Shown here piece after piece: positions 34,262 to 46,800 of a stretch of DNA of 64,000 bases. The translations under genes and the position numbers were made by a program. Position 1 is the first letter of the stretch. Each line of letters opens with the position of its first letter. Where the stretch lies: the NCBI GenBank assembly GCA_051453625.1, contig JBOZIK010000001.1, positions 153,854,421-153,918,420 of the forward strand. The letters are read 5' to 3'. The notes under the pieces are model-generated. The model saw only the letters and a program-made list of their open reading frames with translations. It did not search any database and had not been told where the DNA came from. This DNA comes from Welwitschia mirabilis (lineage: Eukaryota > Gnetophyta > Gnetopsida > Welwitschiales).

Positions 34262-36760
34262 GCTTAATGGTCCCCTTATTTTTTACTTTTTTTATCATGT
34301 GCCTCCATAGTCAAATTGGTAATTATTTTATTTATTATTTTACTTGTCTCTTTTCCCTCTACTTTTTATTTTAATGTTTTTTTCTTTTCTTTTCTTTTTC
34401 TTTTTTTAATTTTTATCTATAAATGCAAGTTCCTTCTATCATTTGTAGATGCACTTCTTCCTTTGGTTAAGGTATGGCTTTCAGACTTTACTCTGTCATT
34501 TCTTGAAATTCTAGTAATGTCATGTCTGCAGGGTTGGAAATTCAACAACGTGCTTCAGAACAAGGATTTTCCTAAATCTTCTCCTCCAATCTCCTAGATC
34601 TCTATGGTTTTCTATCCTTTATTCTTCATCATCCTACCATTCTTTTCATTCTATATTTTATGTATTCTTCCTTTGATCTAGATACAGATACCATTACCCA
34701 TCCTCGGCATAACCCAATTTAGATTTTGGAGAAGAGCATTAAGTTAGTTTTTAGAATAAGTGAAAATGTTCAAGTTCCTTCCAAAGTCTCTCATTCTGAT
34801 GAGGACTTTCATTACTTCTTGAAAAATTACTTGGATGATTTTTTATGTGTGTAAAAGATGAATATCTACCTCCATGGAATTTCTACTGCCAATTTTACCA
34901 CTCTATATTTTACAACTTGAAGGGAACTAATTGCTAGTAGGGCCTTTTTTTCATAATTAGGTGAGTGAGATCCCTATCTATATAATTTCCTTGTTTTTCT
35001 TTCTAACTAGTGGAGCTTCTTTTTATTGAGCTTCAGTTATCTATTCTTCTACTCTTCTTAGTTGTCCTACTTGAGAAGGAATGATAATAAGGGAAAGTAT
35101 TTTCATGACCATATTTTATTAGGTTTATATTTTGCTTTTATGGATGTAGGGGGTCTTCAACTATTTAGGGCTATTTCTATAGATTCTTCTTATGTTTTAT
35201 CTTCTTATGAGATTCTTTCTTGATCTTTATTACATCCTTATTCTTCCTCATCTATGGAGGGTAAAGAATCTAGAAGGTATAACCCTGGAGAGATATCTGA
35301 AGGTACTTTTTCTATTTCACCTAATATATGGGTTTTACTAAGGAATTTTTCTATTAAGCATTTTTGTAATAACTTTAGTTTTTGTCTTTTGATGTTTTAC
35401 AGATGAGTGAAGCTTCGAGATCTTGTGACTCATCCCATCAAAAATGTGATAAAGCTTCTGCGAATTTCTCTATGCCTATGGAACCAGAATATGAAGAGAA
35501 TGAACTCCTTAGCTTTTCTTAGTGACACTGGCCTTGTGGGGTATTACCCCTTATCATCTCTTTTCTCTTTTATTTCTCTTATTATTTTTCTTGCTTTTTT
35601 TCTTTTTTTTCTAACATAAGCATTTTCTGGTTTTATTTTAGGTTCTTTATATAGAGACTTTAGTTGAGGAGGACATGGATTTTACCCCACAAGCTCTAGA
35701 GAAGCTCTCTCTTCAGTAGCTTAGGCAGAAGTACATTACTGTAAGTGTTTCTTTTGTCTTTTTCACTAGCTTCTTCATGGATTTATTCTTTCCTTCCTAA
35801 TCTCAAAAATAAGAGGTACTTAATTATTTTAACACCTTAATGGATCAGAGGGATATGTCCTTTTCCATCCCCTATTTTCATCCTCTAGATCAGAGTCCTC
35901 TAGTTGCTCACTCTTCTTTAAAGCCTTTTTGCCATCCACTTGTAGCTTTACGGTTTATTATTAATGAATAGTATGAAGTTTCCTATCATAATGATTAGCT
36001 TCTATCAATGGTGAAGATCTTGTACCCCAAGGTTAATACATTAATGGACCAAATAGGGGATTACCAGTCCCTTTTCAGTTTTTTACATGCATAGGTCACG
36101 CATCCTTTACATCTAGCTTACATCTACACCCATCATTGATATAAAGCAGTAGATATACTATGGGACTTCAAATATAGTTGTTCAAGAATGGCCTACTCCA
36201 CTCTAAGATTTCTACAATATGATAGATATGATGGAGTTTTTTTACTACATGGCTTATTATGAAATTGAAGAGTGAAAGTCTTTGAGTAATTCCCTTCATA
36301 TGTTGGAGAATAAGATGGAGAACATGCATTTGTTTGAGAAGAAATCATAGGTAGATGTTTCACGGATGGCTACAATAGAAGAGAGTCAGGCTACCTTATC
36401 TACTCATTTGACAAAGAGTGAGAGAATGATTTAGGCTTTTGCAGATCATCTGACCATTATAAGTGATGACATAAATGTGTTATATTATGATAGGAAGCTC
36501 TCGAAAGAATATCTATTAGGGACTTTAGTTACTTATAGTAAGCTTCATATGAAGTTTTATAAGCTGTCATATTATATTACTAGGGTAGATTTGGTAGTAG
36601 CTTCTTCTTCAATTGAAATTAGTATTGTAGTAATTCCTTTATAGTCTAGTGAGATGGAAGTAATTCCAGATGACACAGAGCCTCCTGTCCCAAGTATAAA
36701 GGATCATAACCCTATTACTTTCTTAGTGAAGGATCTTCTTCCTTATCAGTAGTGATGTTT
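34262..36760 (+). pseudogene. Antisense gene-like segment in element D leader, unidentified
   Basis: The plus strand carries exon-like text separated by T-rich intron-like stretches. A possible exon at 35403-35520 starts after TTTTACAG with ATGAGTGAAGC (MSEASRSCDSSHQKCDKASA). Another is 35641-35738, bounded by TTTTATTTTAG and GTAAGTG, reading VLYIETLVEEDMDFTPQALE. A longer coding-like stretch at 35845-36075 includes DQRDMSFSIPYFHPLDQSPL and KVNTLMDQIGDYQSLFSF. A closing acidic piece near 36650-36752 reads EVIPDDTEPPVPSIKDHN and ends in a stop. A TATA box precedes the segment. I do not recognise the family. It could be a captured host gene or an additional antisense frame of this retrotransposon lineage. 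Several in-frame stops argue that it is dead. Confidence 0.4.
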
Positions 36761-36929
36761 AATTTTTCCTTGTTAAGGTGTTATGCACCTTATTTTTACT
36801 CTTATCTTGTTTTCTTTAATCATCATATTCTTATTCTTTGATGTGTTTGTTTGGCCTTTTGATTGTTTAATTTATAAGCTGAGTTTCTTCCTTGTTTTCT
36901 TTCAAGTAGTAATTTGCCACTTGTTACTA

Positions 36930-36943
36930 GCTCTAATACCAAA
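36930..36943 (-). other. Element D primer-binding site (initiator tRNA-Met)
   Basis: The minus strand reads TTTGGTATTAGAGC, differing from TGGTATCAGAGC by a single C-to-T. It abuts the LTR at 36944. Confidence 0.9.
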
Positions 36944-37359
36944 TGTAATGTCCCATTTTACTATTTTTGGCCTATTTTACTTAAAAAGAAACATTTATAA
37001 TAATATGCCAAGATCTATAGAAATGACAAGGAGCAATTTAGAGAGAAACAGACTTTTATTATGGGTAGCAGCAGATTACATTTCACATCATTAGCAAACA
37101 ACTTTGGACTAGTGGTTATAAGTAAAGACATGGACAATAATCTTAGTCCTCCTTTCAGGACCCTTAGGGATCATCCAAGATTGTCATGAGTTATAGCCAC
37201 CCAGTCTATTCACCCCTACCTGACATCATAGGCTTTATTATAGAATGAAAAGATACATATTTATGTATTTGGACCACACCCATTCACATATCTTATTAAC
37301 CATGCTTCATTAGCACTTAACACACATCATTATATAATTAATAAGTTTGGAACATTATA
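36944..37359 (-). repeat. Element D 5' LTR
   Basis: Partner of 28154-28570. Followed by GGTTT (37360-37364). Confidence 0.9.
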
Positions 37360-39098
37360 GGTTTTTATTTGTCCACTTCCTTATTTAATGATCTATGGAT
37401 CATCATTTTCACTTCCTCATTTAGCGAGCTATGGTTTTAATTTTATTTTAGCACTACCTCATTCATTGATATATAGTCTTATCTTTCCATTACCTCATTT
37501 TGTAATATATGAGCTATCATTTCCACGGCCTTATTTGATGATCTATGATTCTATTTAATAAACTAGTTATATTTTATTTTTATCACTCCACGTCCTCATT
37601 CAGTAATTTGTTGATTTATCAATTTCACTACCTCATTCTCTTATCTATAGTTTTCATATTCCACTACCTCATTCAACAATCTATGAAACTCTCACTTTCA
37701 TAACAAGAAAATATGTTCCAAGAATAAGATTTATTTTCACAAATTAACTTTTCAGGTACTAATATATTTCATAAAATAATTGAAGGATGCAATATTTTAC
37801 TTCACAAGAGCCCATATCATACACAAATAATTTTTTATTATATAACTAATACTTAAATATTTAAAATAAATGGAGATAAAAAAGACATTTTTGAAGTTTA
37901 AAAAATTTCAAGAAAACATAAGACTTAATGAGAAAATAAGAATTCCTTTATATTATAAAAGGATGCAAAAACTTTGTGTCATATAAAAAGATGTAAGAAT
38001 GCAATGAATTCATTCTTTAAATTAAAGTGATAGAAAAAGAATATAAAAGATATTAAAAAATCATAATAATTCTATTAGATATATAAGAAATATAGATCAT
38101 ACAAGATTAAAAAATTATACATAATGATGCAAGAGATATAGATATAATTAAGACCATATCCATGATTTTACATCAAGTTTTTCAAGCTTCAAGATTGCTA
38201 TGCCTAAGATTTTAGAGACTTCAGAATTTCCAAGATTCAAGGTATAAGATCATCAAAGCTCAAGTTTAAAGGATATTCCACATAACATGATAAAAGGGAC
38301 AGGAGTCCCATTTATAATTAGAAGAAGAAATTGAAAAGGTATTAATAATTTCAATGGATACATATATGCCACTACCATTCTTTGGAAAATGGTTAAGAAT
38401 TCCTAACACCCAAGCATTACTTTGCCTAGTCACTAAGAACATTTAATATTTCATAATAATAATACATGTTGAACATGCCACTACTTGCAATTATTACAAT
38501 AAAGAATTAAGATGAGTCATTTAGCAAGTAATTTCAATAAAAACATCAAGATAATAATTTGCCACATGAAAATATTTTTCCATAATGAATAAATGTTAAC
38601 CACTAATAAAAGAAAATGCAACATCATAATTTATGAGAATTACTTTATGATTTACTAAAATATTAAAATAAGTCAACATAATTCATTCTAATAATTATAA
38701 CCCTTACAATTATCTTTTGTATGCACTAAAATGAGAAAATAATAAAATATACTAATCATAGTACATTAAACGCATTAGTACAAAAAAAATAATATTAATA
38801 TAACATACTAATTTAGTGTTGAAATATTATCATTAAATAAACAAGCAAATACTATAAAAATAATATTATTAATTATGGTAGTTATAAGATAATAAAACAT
38901 ATTTAAAACAATAATTATAACATCACAAAGTAAAGAATTACATCTCAAATAATAATAACATGCTAATAACTAAATACAAAATAAATGATCTAATATCTAA
39001 ATCAACTTAATAGATCTCACTAGACAAAATCATTTCTATTTAGTTTTTATTTACCATTTGGGATAAATATTTGAACCTTTAAAAATCTAGATCTAATA
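37360..39098 (-). repeat. Element C 5' LTR, portion right of element D
   Basis: Continues the alignment with 13240-15013, including the internal minisatellite (37365-37690) and the TTCAAGCTTCAAGATTGCTATG block near 38180 that matches 14070. It ends AAAATCTAGATCTAATA, followed by CTTGT. Confidence 0.8.
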
Positions 39099-39103
39099 CT
39101 TGT

Positions 39104-39360
39104 GGTACAAAATAATTTATTTGAAAGTAATGGGTATCCTCCATTGTGTTTCACCTCAATGACAACCACATATACTAGATTAAAAGCTTCTCCAATTTAA
39201 ATGACTAAATCTATAATGATTCATATAGATTTTTCTATTATTATTTGAGCCAACTCTAAAAAAATATTAATTGGTTTCATCCTATTTTTCAACACAAACT
39301 TTTAAAATATGTGCAATGACATCATGTTTACATTAGCTTTAATATGTCTTAAGGCCTTTT
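39104..39360 (-). pseudogene. Element B, right part: protease N-terminal half
   Basis: The minus strand reads KPINIFLELAQ, then IGEAFNLVYVVVIEVKHNGG, YPLLSNKLFCTT and the junction with element C. The same order is seen in element A (LELMNATPKK, IKKLFHLIDVAIIDVKHNGG, FYVIVHFIIDT). The protein text continues into 12435 once C is removed, proving that the two parts were one gene. Confidence 0.75.
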
Positions 39361-41100
39361 TATTCTTATTGTTTTCTTCCATTACAAAACTTATAATTGT
39401 AGCCCCAGTGTTCTTAAACTCTGTACATTTTTGCATCACTAAGTTTAAAATGGATTGTGTTATAAATACTTAACTAAGTATGATTTGTTTTTATTTTGTA
39501 TTCATTAAGTTTTTCCACACCTTATCATAGTTAGGATTATCTTGTAAGTAAGTTGATATTCACATCTTACATAATGGTTTTGAGGTAATCATCAAAAACT
39601 AGATTGGTTTCTAATCTTTCAAGTCATAAGATCACTCATTTCTTATCTTTTTAGTTATGAGTTATGATGTTATTTTGGATTTATCTTTTGAACTTAAAGG
39701 AAAACTAAGATTCTGAAGTATTTCAATATCATCATTATTGAATTCATCCTTATCATTATTACTAGATGTTAAGGCCTTTTAGTTTGGATTTGTATTAATT
39801 TCACGTTTTATTAGTACTTCCTAATCTTTCTTTACATTCTAGATTTGAAATTATTTGTATTATAAGATAAACTTATCATTGCTAATTTCCTAACATTGTA
39901 TGGTTAAGAATACCTAATAGATTTTCTTGTTCTTATTTTGGCTTCCAATATTTTTGTTGGTTATTTCTTCCATCTTTTTAAGTATTTTTTACTATTTTTT
40001 AATTAATTAAAATTGAATGAAACATTTTCAAAATAGAAAAAGTGTTTGCTTTTTTTTCATTGGATTTTCTCATAGTAGCACTCTAACTAATACAAGAGCT
40101 ATAGCATACCATGTAGAAGAGAGAAATTAATCAATATATAGGATTATAAGCAAATGATATGATGGAACTTGGAATTGTATTAAACCATTGCATCAAAGGT
40201 ATGATCTTGATTACTAGGGTTATTCACCTAAGACATGTTGAGGCACCCATTTCAAGGTTGAATTCCCTAATGAAATTATAACAACAAGTGACTTTAATAG
40301 TGGGTTCCAGTAATTGAGATCCTTCATACCTATGTATGATGACCAAATTTTTTTATAAGAATAAATTGAGTAGCAACTACTATATAGTATATATAGGTGA
40401 GATGGATGAACCATCCATTATGAAGAGCTAGATCATTATATTTAGTATATGTTCTTTACTATTATGAACACTAATATTATAAACCATTATTTCAAGTACA
40501 ATGGTAGGTATGAAGTGAATCATTCCTATTTTTTAATATTAAAATAATGTAGTTGGAAATTTTAATTTTCGTATCTATTCTCAAAAGACGTCTTAAAATT
40601 AGATGATGGTTCTTTATCTCTTGGTTGGAATTGTTAATTATTCCTATAAATGTTAGGCATTTTGTTAAGTGCACATGCCTCTTTAAAAATAACCTCTTTG
40701 TACATTAAGAAAATAGAATAATCTTTTATTACATGGAAATCATCTTAAAAAATGTCACATGTGAAGTAAGATGTTAGAGATTTTTTATTGCTCATATTTT
40801 CATCTTCAATGGATTTAGTATATCTATTTAGTATGGGAGTCAAATATTTAATGAGATTATTAGGACCATTTGACTTCTCATGTTTTACTTTCTTAATATG
40901 TTTAAGCATTTTTTCTATATATTTATCTTCCTTGATTAGATGTTTTTGTCAAATTTGATTTATATCTACCAATTCCTATAAATATTTTAATGCTTCATCT
41001 AATGTTAAGTTAAGAAGATTACCTCCACAAGACAAATCCATAGTATTAAACCTTACGTTTGGATCTAGTAGTCTTAGCCAATAGCACTAGCATTTTAGCT
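39361..41100 (-). pseudogene. Element B gag remnant and linker
   Basis: The clearest gag text is at 40960-41090 on the minus strand: RFNTMDLSCGGNLLNLTLDE, ALKYLQELVD-like. This corresponds to the AAGGxLxxxxxxEAxxLLE helix of Athila/Tat Gag. Downstream are charged stretches (KVKHEKSNGPNNLIKYLTP, SYFTCDIF) and two short open frames (40492-40674 and 40220-40414) that are decayed pieces of the linker. The start of gag and the 5' LTR of B are not recognised to the right. Confidence 0.55.
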
Positions 41101-42024
41101 TGAATTATCATCATCTTTGACAGAGTTCTTTAAAATGTGATAATTAACCTAAAACTATCATGGAAAAGTGATAAGCCCATAATTAATATTCAAAATCACT
41201 AGAAGACATGTTTTTATGATAAAATTGATTATATTAATATCTCTTATTAAGATAAATTAATTATTTAACTTGATCATAATATCAATTTTTCATTTAACTT
41301 GATCGTAATATCAATTTTTACATGTTAACACAAGGTTTTACTAGTGCTGATTGGTAAAGCATTAAGAATATATGATTATAGATGATTACTAAGGATATCG
41401 AAGAGGAGATCCAAATAAGATCCTAAAACTAAAAATGCATGTAACGTTCTAATGACAAGGAAAATGAAGCAACTTCTAAACATAGACTACTTTTAGATTC
41501 CATTGTAATTTTATTACCAATAGAGAAGGGCTCAACCTTATGTGAGTTTTTTCTCAAGTTGCTTAAGGTAGAAACCATCTTAGGTATTTCATCCTCATCT
41601 AAAAGAGAGCTTGTAAGATGCATTGAGTTGCAACTTAAAAAAGATTTTGTGACTAATTTTTTGATACCATCCCTTTTTTATCCAACTAAATCATTTTATG
41701 GTATTGATTTAGTATAGTTCATTCTAAATCATTTGATGATATAGTCACAGAGTCCTCCTATAAGTCTAGTCTACTAGAGATATAAATTTGAAATGAGGGG
41801 ATCTTATGTAGCTGATTTTGATTTTGTAAAGAGTAAAAGACCATCTTCAGTAGCAAATATCTCACATCTCAAAGTGGAAAAGCTTATTGATGGATGTTTA
41901 GCAAAAATTACTAAACAGCAAATCTATCTATCACCAAGTTTATTTCCTTGGTAGAATTTATTCCATAATTTACATGACCTATCAATGATGACTTATATAG
42001 GGAAATTGATATTTAGGTCAAGGT
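41101..42024. other. Unassigned, between element B gag and element F
   Basis: Probably the 5' leader of element B or a flank. A minus-strand 64-codon frame (41429-41623) has no recognised domain. A 29-bp tandem duplication (ATTTAACTTGATC(A/G)TAATATC, TTTTT) lies at about 41257-41315. Confidence 0.35.
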
Positions 42025-42029
42025 ACATC

Positions 42030-43319
42030 TATGGGATTAAGAACCCTTAGGGGGTGAATAGGTTTCTAAAAATATTCAAAGAAATTCATGATATAAACTT
42101 GCTTGAAATAAATCACTAAAATTATTATGCATAAAAACTAAAAATATTATAAAAATTTAATTAATAGAAAATATAAAATATGGATCATATGCACACAAGT
42201 TTTATAGTGAGTTAGGAAATCCCCTACTCTCCTCTTGATTATTAGCTTATTACTAAGCCTAATCCAGATCTCTGTTAACTTTTTCAAGTATTGCAGGTTC
42301 ACCTATAATCTTTACAAATGGACTGTTGCAAGCTAAGTCTCAACCTTTTTAAATAGAATTTTATAGGATAAGTCTCAACCTTTAGAAAACATGGTAGAAA
42401 TGATAGAATGTTTAAGTGTACTTATATCATTTTTTTCTTTGGCTCAATGATAGTAATGAAGCATATATTCTATAAATGATATAATTTAAGAACAATGAAG
42501 TATAATGATCTAATCTCGTATGTAAAGATATAACAGATGTTGACTCATCCTTAGTTAGGAATGTAATTCTAGTATAATATAATGATTAATCACAAGATTC
42601 AATAGTTTAGCAAAATATTTTTTAGTGATTTTACTCTTAGCTATTTATAATGAAAGGATTTTAAGATTATTACAATTGAAAACATACTTCCAATGGCTAT
42701 AAAAATACTACATAATGGATATAAAATTTTCATTTCTATTCCAACTGGTTCACTTCTCAAATACCCAATTAATTCCTTCTAATGTAATGACTTAAATAGG
42801 TTACCTGAGTAAACTTTTTGGTTGTTCTAGTTTCTTACAACTCTATCTCTAATTGATCTCTCAATGTCTAGTCAACCATTCATCTGATCACCCGTATATT
42901 TATTTGGTCACCTACTTTATCCAGATAAAAATCCATACTAGTTTTTTGCATTAAGTCTAATTGATCCATCAGGTATTCTATCAACCCCTTGATAATTATT
43001 TTAGAAGTATCAAGTACAGAGTGCTCAAGTCCTGTCCACCCCTTATAGGTCCAATCGGACTCTTGACAACTAGTTCAGAAGAATTGATTCTTAGGTTTAT
43101 AGGTTCGATTGATCCCTCAGAAGTCTAGTCAATCTCTTTAAATTTAGTTTAATTCTAAATTTTTCTCCAAGTACGGTACCCCTCAAGATGGTAATAGAAC
43201 TTGATAGGTTTCAAGATCAAAATGTGACATTCATAGTTCATCTCCTGACCTACAAATAATCAATATTTTTTGCACAAATATACATAAATTGTTTTCATAG
43301 AAACATTAGTTTGACATCA
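42030..43319 (-). repeat. Element F 3' LTR
   Basis: Aligns with 47741-49184. It carries about 45 bases (ACCCTTAGGGGGTGAATAGG region near 42044) missing from the right copy. That stretch is common at one end of plant copia LTRs. Confidence 0.85.
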
Positions 43320-43980
43320 ATTGGTAATACATAATCTAATAATCTTCCCCTTTAACATTGATGGCAAACATCTCCTTAGTTATAGATTATTGAAATTTAG
43401 AAAACTCCCCCTCACAAAATGCCTATTAGTCTTTTCAAAAATATTAAACCTTCCAATATCAAATGTAAACATTTTGATAAGACCTCAATTTTTTCCAAAT
43501 CAAAAATATATATAATAAATAACATTTTGATCATGAATATAAAATATATTAGAAATTTTAATTTATGGGTTTGCACTAAAAATTGAGATACAAATCATAG
43601 GGCATAAAAATAAGTCAAACAACTAACTAATTCTTCCTCTTTTAAAATTAATGACAAAAGAGAGAAATGCATACAAGCAAATAAAAGAATAAACATAAGC
43701 CAAGAGAAAATATCTAAATAGATTTTATGTCTTCTTATTCTTTGGTTACCTTTCTCTTTGAGCTTTTAGCTCCCTTTAAAATGGCTAACAAAACTGATAG
43801 AATCTAGGAGATTGGGATTTCATATCAATCAACTGACCACATCTAGTCAACTAAATCATAGATCTAATTGACCATTCTATAATCAGCCATAGGATGACAA
43901 GATATTTCTAGTTAATTTCTAAGACAAAGAAAAGTATTAAAGTTTAGGGTTTTGGTAAAAATATCTACTAGTTGCTAATC
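43320..43980 (-). other. Element F, polypurine region and 3' non-coding part
   Basis: The minus strand shows AAAGGGGAAGATTATTAG at 43338-43355, a polypurine-like tract some 20 bases from the LTR. A GTGAGGGGGAG-like tract also lies near 43405. No coding signal. Confidence 0.5.
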
Positions 43981-44643
43981 TATACTAACTAAGTTCATAG
44001 TGATATTTCCTTTTTCTACTTGATCTCTTAAAAAGTGATGCCTTAGTTCAATATGTTTGATTCTTTAGTAATGAATAGGATTTTTGGAAATGTTTATATC
44101 AGTGGTGTTATTACAAAAGATAGGAACTTTTTCAAAATTTACACCAAATTCCTTTAGCATTTCTTTCATTCATAAAAGAGGAGAACAATAACTCCCTACT
44201 ATAATATATTTAGCTTCTTTAGTTAAAATGGATATTGAATTTTGTTTTTTACTTGTTCATCCTACTAAGAATTAACCTAACAAAAAATAATTTCCACTTG
44301 TATTCTTCCTATTATCCTTACATCTAGTCAAATCCACATTACTAGAACCTACAAGCTTTAAGGATGTCTCTATAGGATATCACAAATCATAATTACATGT
44401 ACCTGTTACATACCTAATTATTCTTTTTACTACTTGTAAATGTGATTCTTTTGATTGGAATTGATACCTTGCATACACTCCAATATTGAACATAATGTCT
44501 GATCTACTTGAAATTAAAGATAATAAACTTTTAATCATACATTTATAAAGTTTTTGATCTACTGATTTTCTAATTTCATCCAAACTCACTTTACAAGATG
44601 TTGATATAGGAGTATTAGTTTTTGATTTTCTAATCCAAAACAT
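43980..44643 (-). pseudogene. Element F RNase H remnant
   Basis: The 87-codon frame 44380-44643 holds the linker and start of copia RNase H (SRSDIMFNIGVYARYQFQSK, LQVVKRIIRYVTGT). Beyond a frame break the text continues with VGSSNVDLTRCKDNRKNTSG (family: SDADWAGCxDxRKSTSG), LTKEAKYIIVGSYCSPLL, NTTDINISKNPIHY, and KHIELRHHFLRDQVEKGNI. It ends in VDIFTKTLN near 44000. The first Asp is now Asn (SNVD). Otherwise the order is complete. Confidence 0.8.
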
Positions 44644-45260
44644 TTCAGTAAATCTTTTGCATGTTGAGATTGAAAAATAAATATTCCATCCTTTGATTGC
44701 TTAATTTGTAATCCAAGAAATATTTTTGCTTTACAAAGCATGATGATTTTAAAATGTATTATCATAATAGTTGTAAATTCTTTTGATAACCTTCCATTTG
44801 AGGCACTAAATATGACATCATCTACATAGATTTTTATAATAATGAAATCCTTTCTCAAGTTCTTCACAAATAAGGTTTTGTCTATTATTCCATTAATATA
44901 TTTATTATCATTTAAAAAGTATCTTATACCAAGCTCTTGCAGCTTCCTTCAATCCATACAAGGATTTTTTAAGCCTATAAACATGATTATTCTTATGAGA
45001 ATCAATAAAACTTTGTGGTTGCTCTATATATACTTCTTCATTTAAGGTATTATTTAAAAAAGCAATCTTAACATTCATTTGATACACTTTAAAATTTTTA
45101 AAGGCTATAAAAGACAAAAACATTATAATGTTATCTAGCCTTGCAACAGGAGCAAAAGTATCACCTATGTTAATGCTTTTTATATGATTGCATTCTTGTG
45201 CTACTAATCTTACCTTGTTTTTAATGATAGTTTTTTTTATCACATTTGTTTTTAAAAATC
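44586..45260 (-). pseudogene. Element F reverse transcriptase (frameshifted)
   Basis: This is a copia RT in two overlapping frames. Frame one (44908-45243) reads NKVRLVAQECNHIKSINIGD, TFAPVARLDNIIMFLSF, YQMNVKIAFLNNTLNEEVYI, KKSLYGLKEAARAWYK. The Asp of VDVKSAFLNG is Asn here (MNVKIAFLNN), which removes one metal ligand. Frame two (44586-44867) starts IIIKIYVDDVIFSASNGRLS, with the YVDD box intact, then FLGLQIKQSKDGIFIFQSQH and AKDLLKCFGLE. The plus-strand frame at 44842-45045 is a shadow. Confidence 0.9.
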
Positions 45261-45399
45261 CACTTAATCCTAATGATATTTCTATCTTTTGACCTTTCTA
45301 CAAGTCTTCAAACATCATTTCTCTTAAACTATTGTAATTCATCTTGCATTGTCATCATCTGGTCCTCATGATTTTCAGTTTCTTTAAATTTCTTGGGCT

Positions 45400-46470
45400 A
45401 TATTTTTAAAACATAACAAATGTGAGCATACAAATTCTTCATAGAAATTCTTGTATTTATCTTTGAACTAACTTCTCTAATAATAGATTCCAATAGGTAC
45501 TCTTTTAACTCTTTGAACTTTTTAGTTGTGGCTTCTTTTATAGGAGCTTTATTATTTTTAGTAGTTACTTCATTAGTTATGGGAATACTTGTAGATATGA
45601 CTTCCTCATCATATGAATAATTGGCCTTGTGTTAATCTCATCAATTTGCACATTATTGACTCTTATAGCATTAAAATTCTCTTGTTGAAAACTTGATATG
45701 CTCTACTTCTAATTGAGTAGTCTAAAAATATAGCTTCATTAGCTTTAGAATCAAATTTTCTTAAATGTTCTCTATCTTTCAGCACATAGCATTTACTTGT
45801 AAAGAATCTAAAATATGGAATATTAGGTTGTCTTCATTTTCACAAATCATATGAAACTTTATCCATACCAGGTCTAAGATAAACTTTTTAATAATATTGC
45901 ATGCTATGATAATGGCCTTCACCCAAAATGATAGAACTTACTTATTATTTAACGTAGTTCGTGCCATTTCTTGGAGAACTTTGTTCTTTCTTTCATCTAT
46001 ACGATTTTGTTATGGCATTTTAAGGGATACAAATTGATGAAAATTCCATTATCAATGAAATATTTCTTAAATAAATGATTCTCAGATTCATCACCATGAT
46101 CACTTCCATTTTTCTTTATGGTATACCCTTTCTCATTTTGATTCTTGCTGCAAATCTCAATCAATATTTGTACATTTTAGATTTGTTTAATAGAAGAGAA
46201 ACCCACGTATATCTAGGGAAGTCATCAAATATAGGAAAAAAATGACATTTACCACATAGAATTTGAGTCTGAGCAGGGCCTACCAAGTCCATATGAATGA
46301 GATTTAATGGTATAGTTATGGAAGCTTGGTTTTTAATTTTATGTGAAGTTCTTATTTATTTTTCCTTTTGGCATGCATTATATAAATCTTGTTTTTCTAC
46401 ATTTATCTTAGGAATACCTTTCATAATGTTTTATAAATAATTATTTTTAATTAATCATAATTTACATGAT
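45400..46470 (-). pseudogene. Element F integrase remnant
   Basis: The minus strand reads LIHMDLVGPAQTQ, then FDDFPRYTWVSLLLNKS near 46200-46300 (the first catalytic Asp in HMDL is kept). After frame breaks come VIMVMNLRI, TKSYR-KKEQSSPRNGTN, and TSKCYVLKDREHLRKFDSKA near 45780. NEAIFLDYSIRSRAYQVFNK follows near 45720. This is the copia integrase core and its C-terminal fold. Several stops and frameshifts occur. Between integrase and RT (45260-45650) only decayed linker text was seen. Confidence 0.75.
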
Positions 46471-46474
46471 CTAA

Positions 46475-46800
46475 TCATTTATGCCAAATCTCTTTTTGAG
46501 CAACATGAGAAAAATAACATGGAGAAAATGATTGATCTATGCTATAACCATGTTCTATTCTATTTTCTCTAAGGATAACATCATTTGATTTTTCATGTAA
46601 AATTTCACATTTTGACTTATCAGAAACTACCTTATAACCTTTATCACATATTTTTCTAATACTCAATAAATTATTCTTTAAAGCATTTACATATAAAACT
46701 TCATTAATTCTAGGAAGGTTACCTCCACTGATGCTTTTGATAACTTCTATGTTTGCTCTTCTATTATCACTAAAGATCATTTATCCTCCATCAAAGTTGA
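46475..46800 (-). pseudogene. Element F GAG-pre-integrase domain
   Basis: A 101-codon open frame covers a nearly complete copia pre-integrase domain: SGGNLPRINEVLYVNALKNN, LLSIRKICDKGYKVVSDKSK, and CEILHEKSNDVILRENRIEH. It ends at QKEIWHK, the start of the zinc finger (family: WHRRLGHxN). It is the best-preserved protein piece in the window. In an active element it precedes the integrase catalytic core in the polyprotein. Confidence 0.85.

Larger units (their letters stand above)
28154..37359 (-). mobile_element. Element D: Ty3/gypsy (Del/Reina-like) LTR retrotransposon
   Basis: D is 9.2 kb with 417/416-bp LTRs beginning TGTAAT(A/G)TCCC on the plus strand. It has a perfect GGTTT target duplication (28149-28153 and 37360-37364) and a tRNA-Met primer site beside the right LTR. 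A polypurine tract AAGAGGAAGGG lies beside the left LTR, so it runs on the minus strand. Gag, protease, RT, RNase H and integrase all lie between 28.6 and 33.1 kb in gypsy order. The remaining 3.75 kb between the primer site and gag holds a 20-bp minisatellite and an antisense gene-like segment. LTR mismatches are roughly one in eight by eye, mainly transitions. Confidence 0.9.

Noticed and set aside
34316-34597. 93-codon plus-strand frame as a membrane protein
   Set aside because: Phe/Leu-rich text from a T-rich intron-like stretch. No domain.
36783-37094. 103-codon plus-strand frame
   Set aside because: Runs through the primer site and into the LTR of element D, so it cannot be a real gene.
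44842-45045. 67-codon plus-strand frame
   Set aside because: Shadow of the RT of element F.
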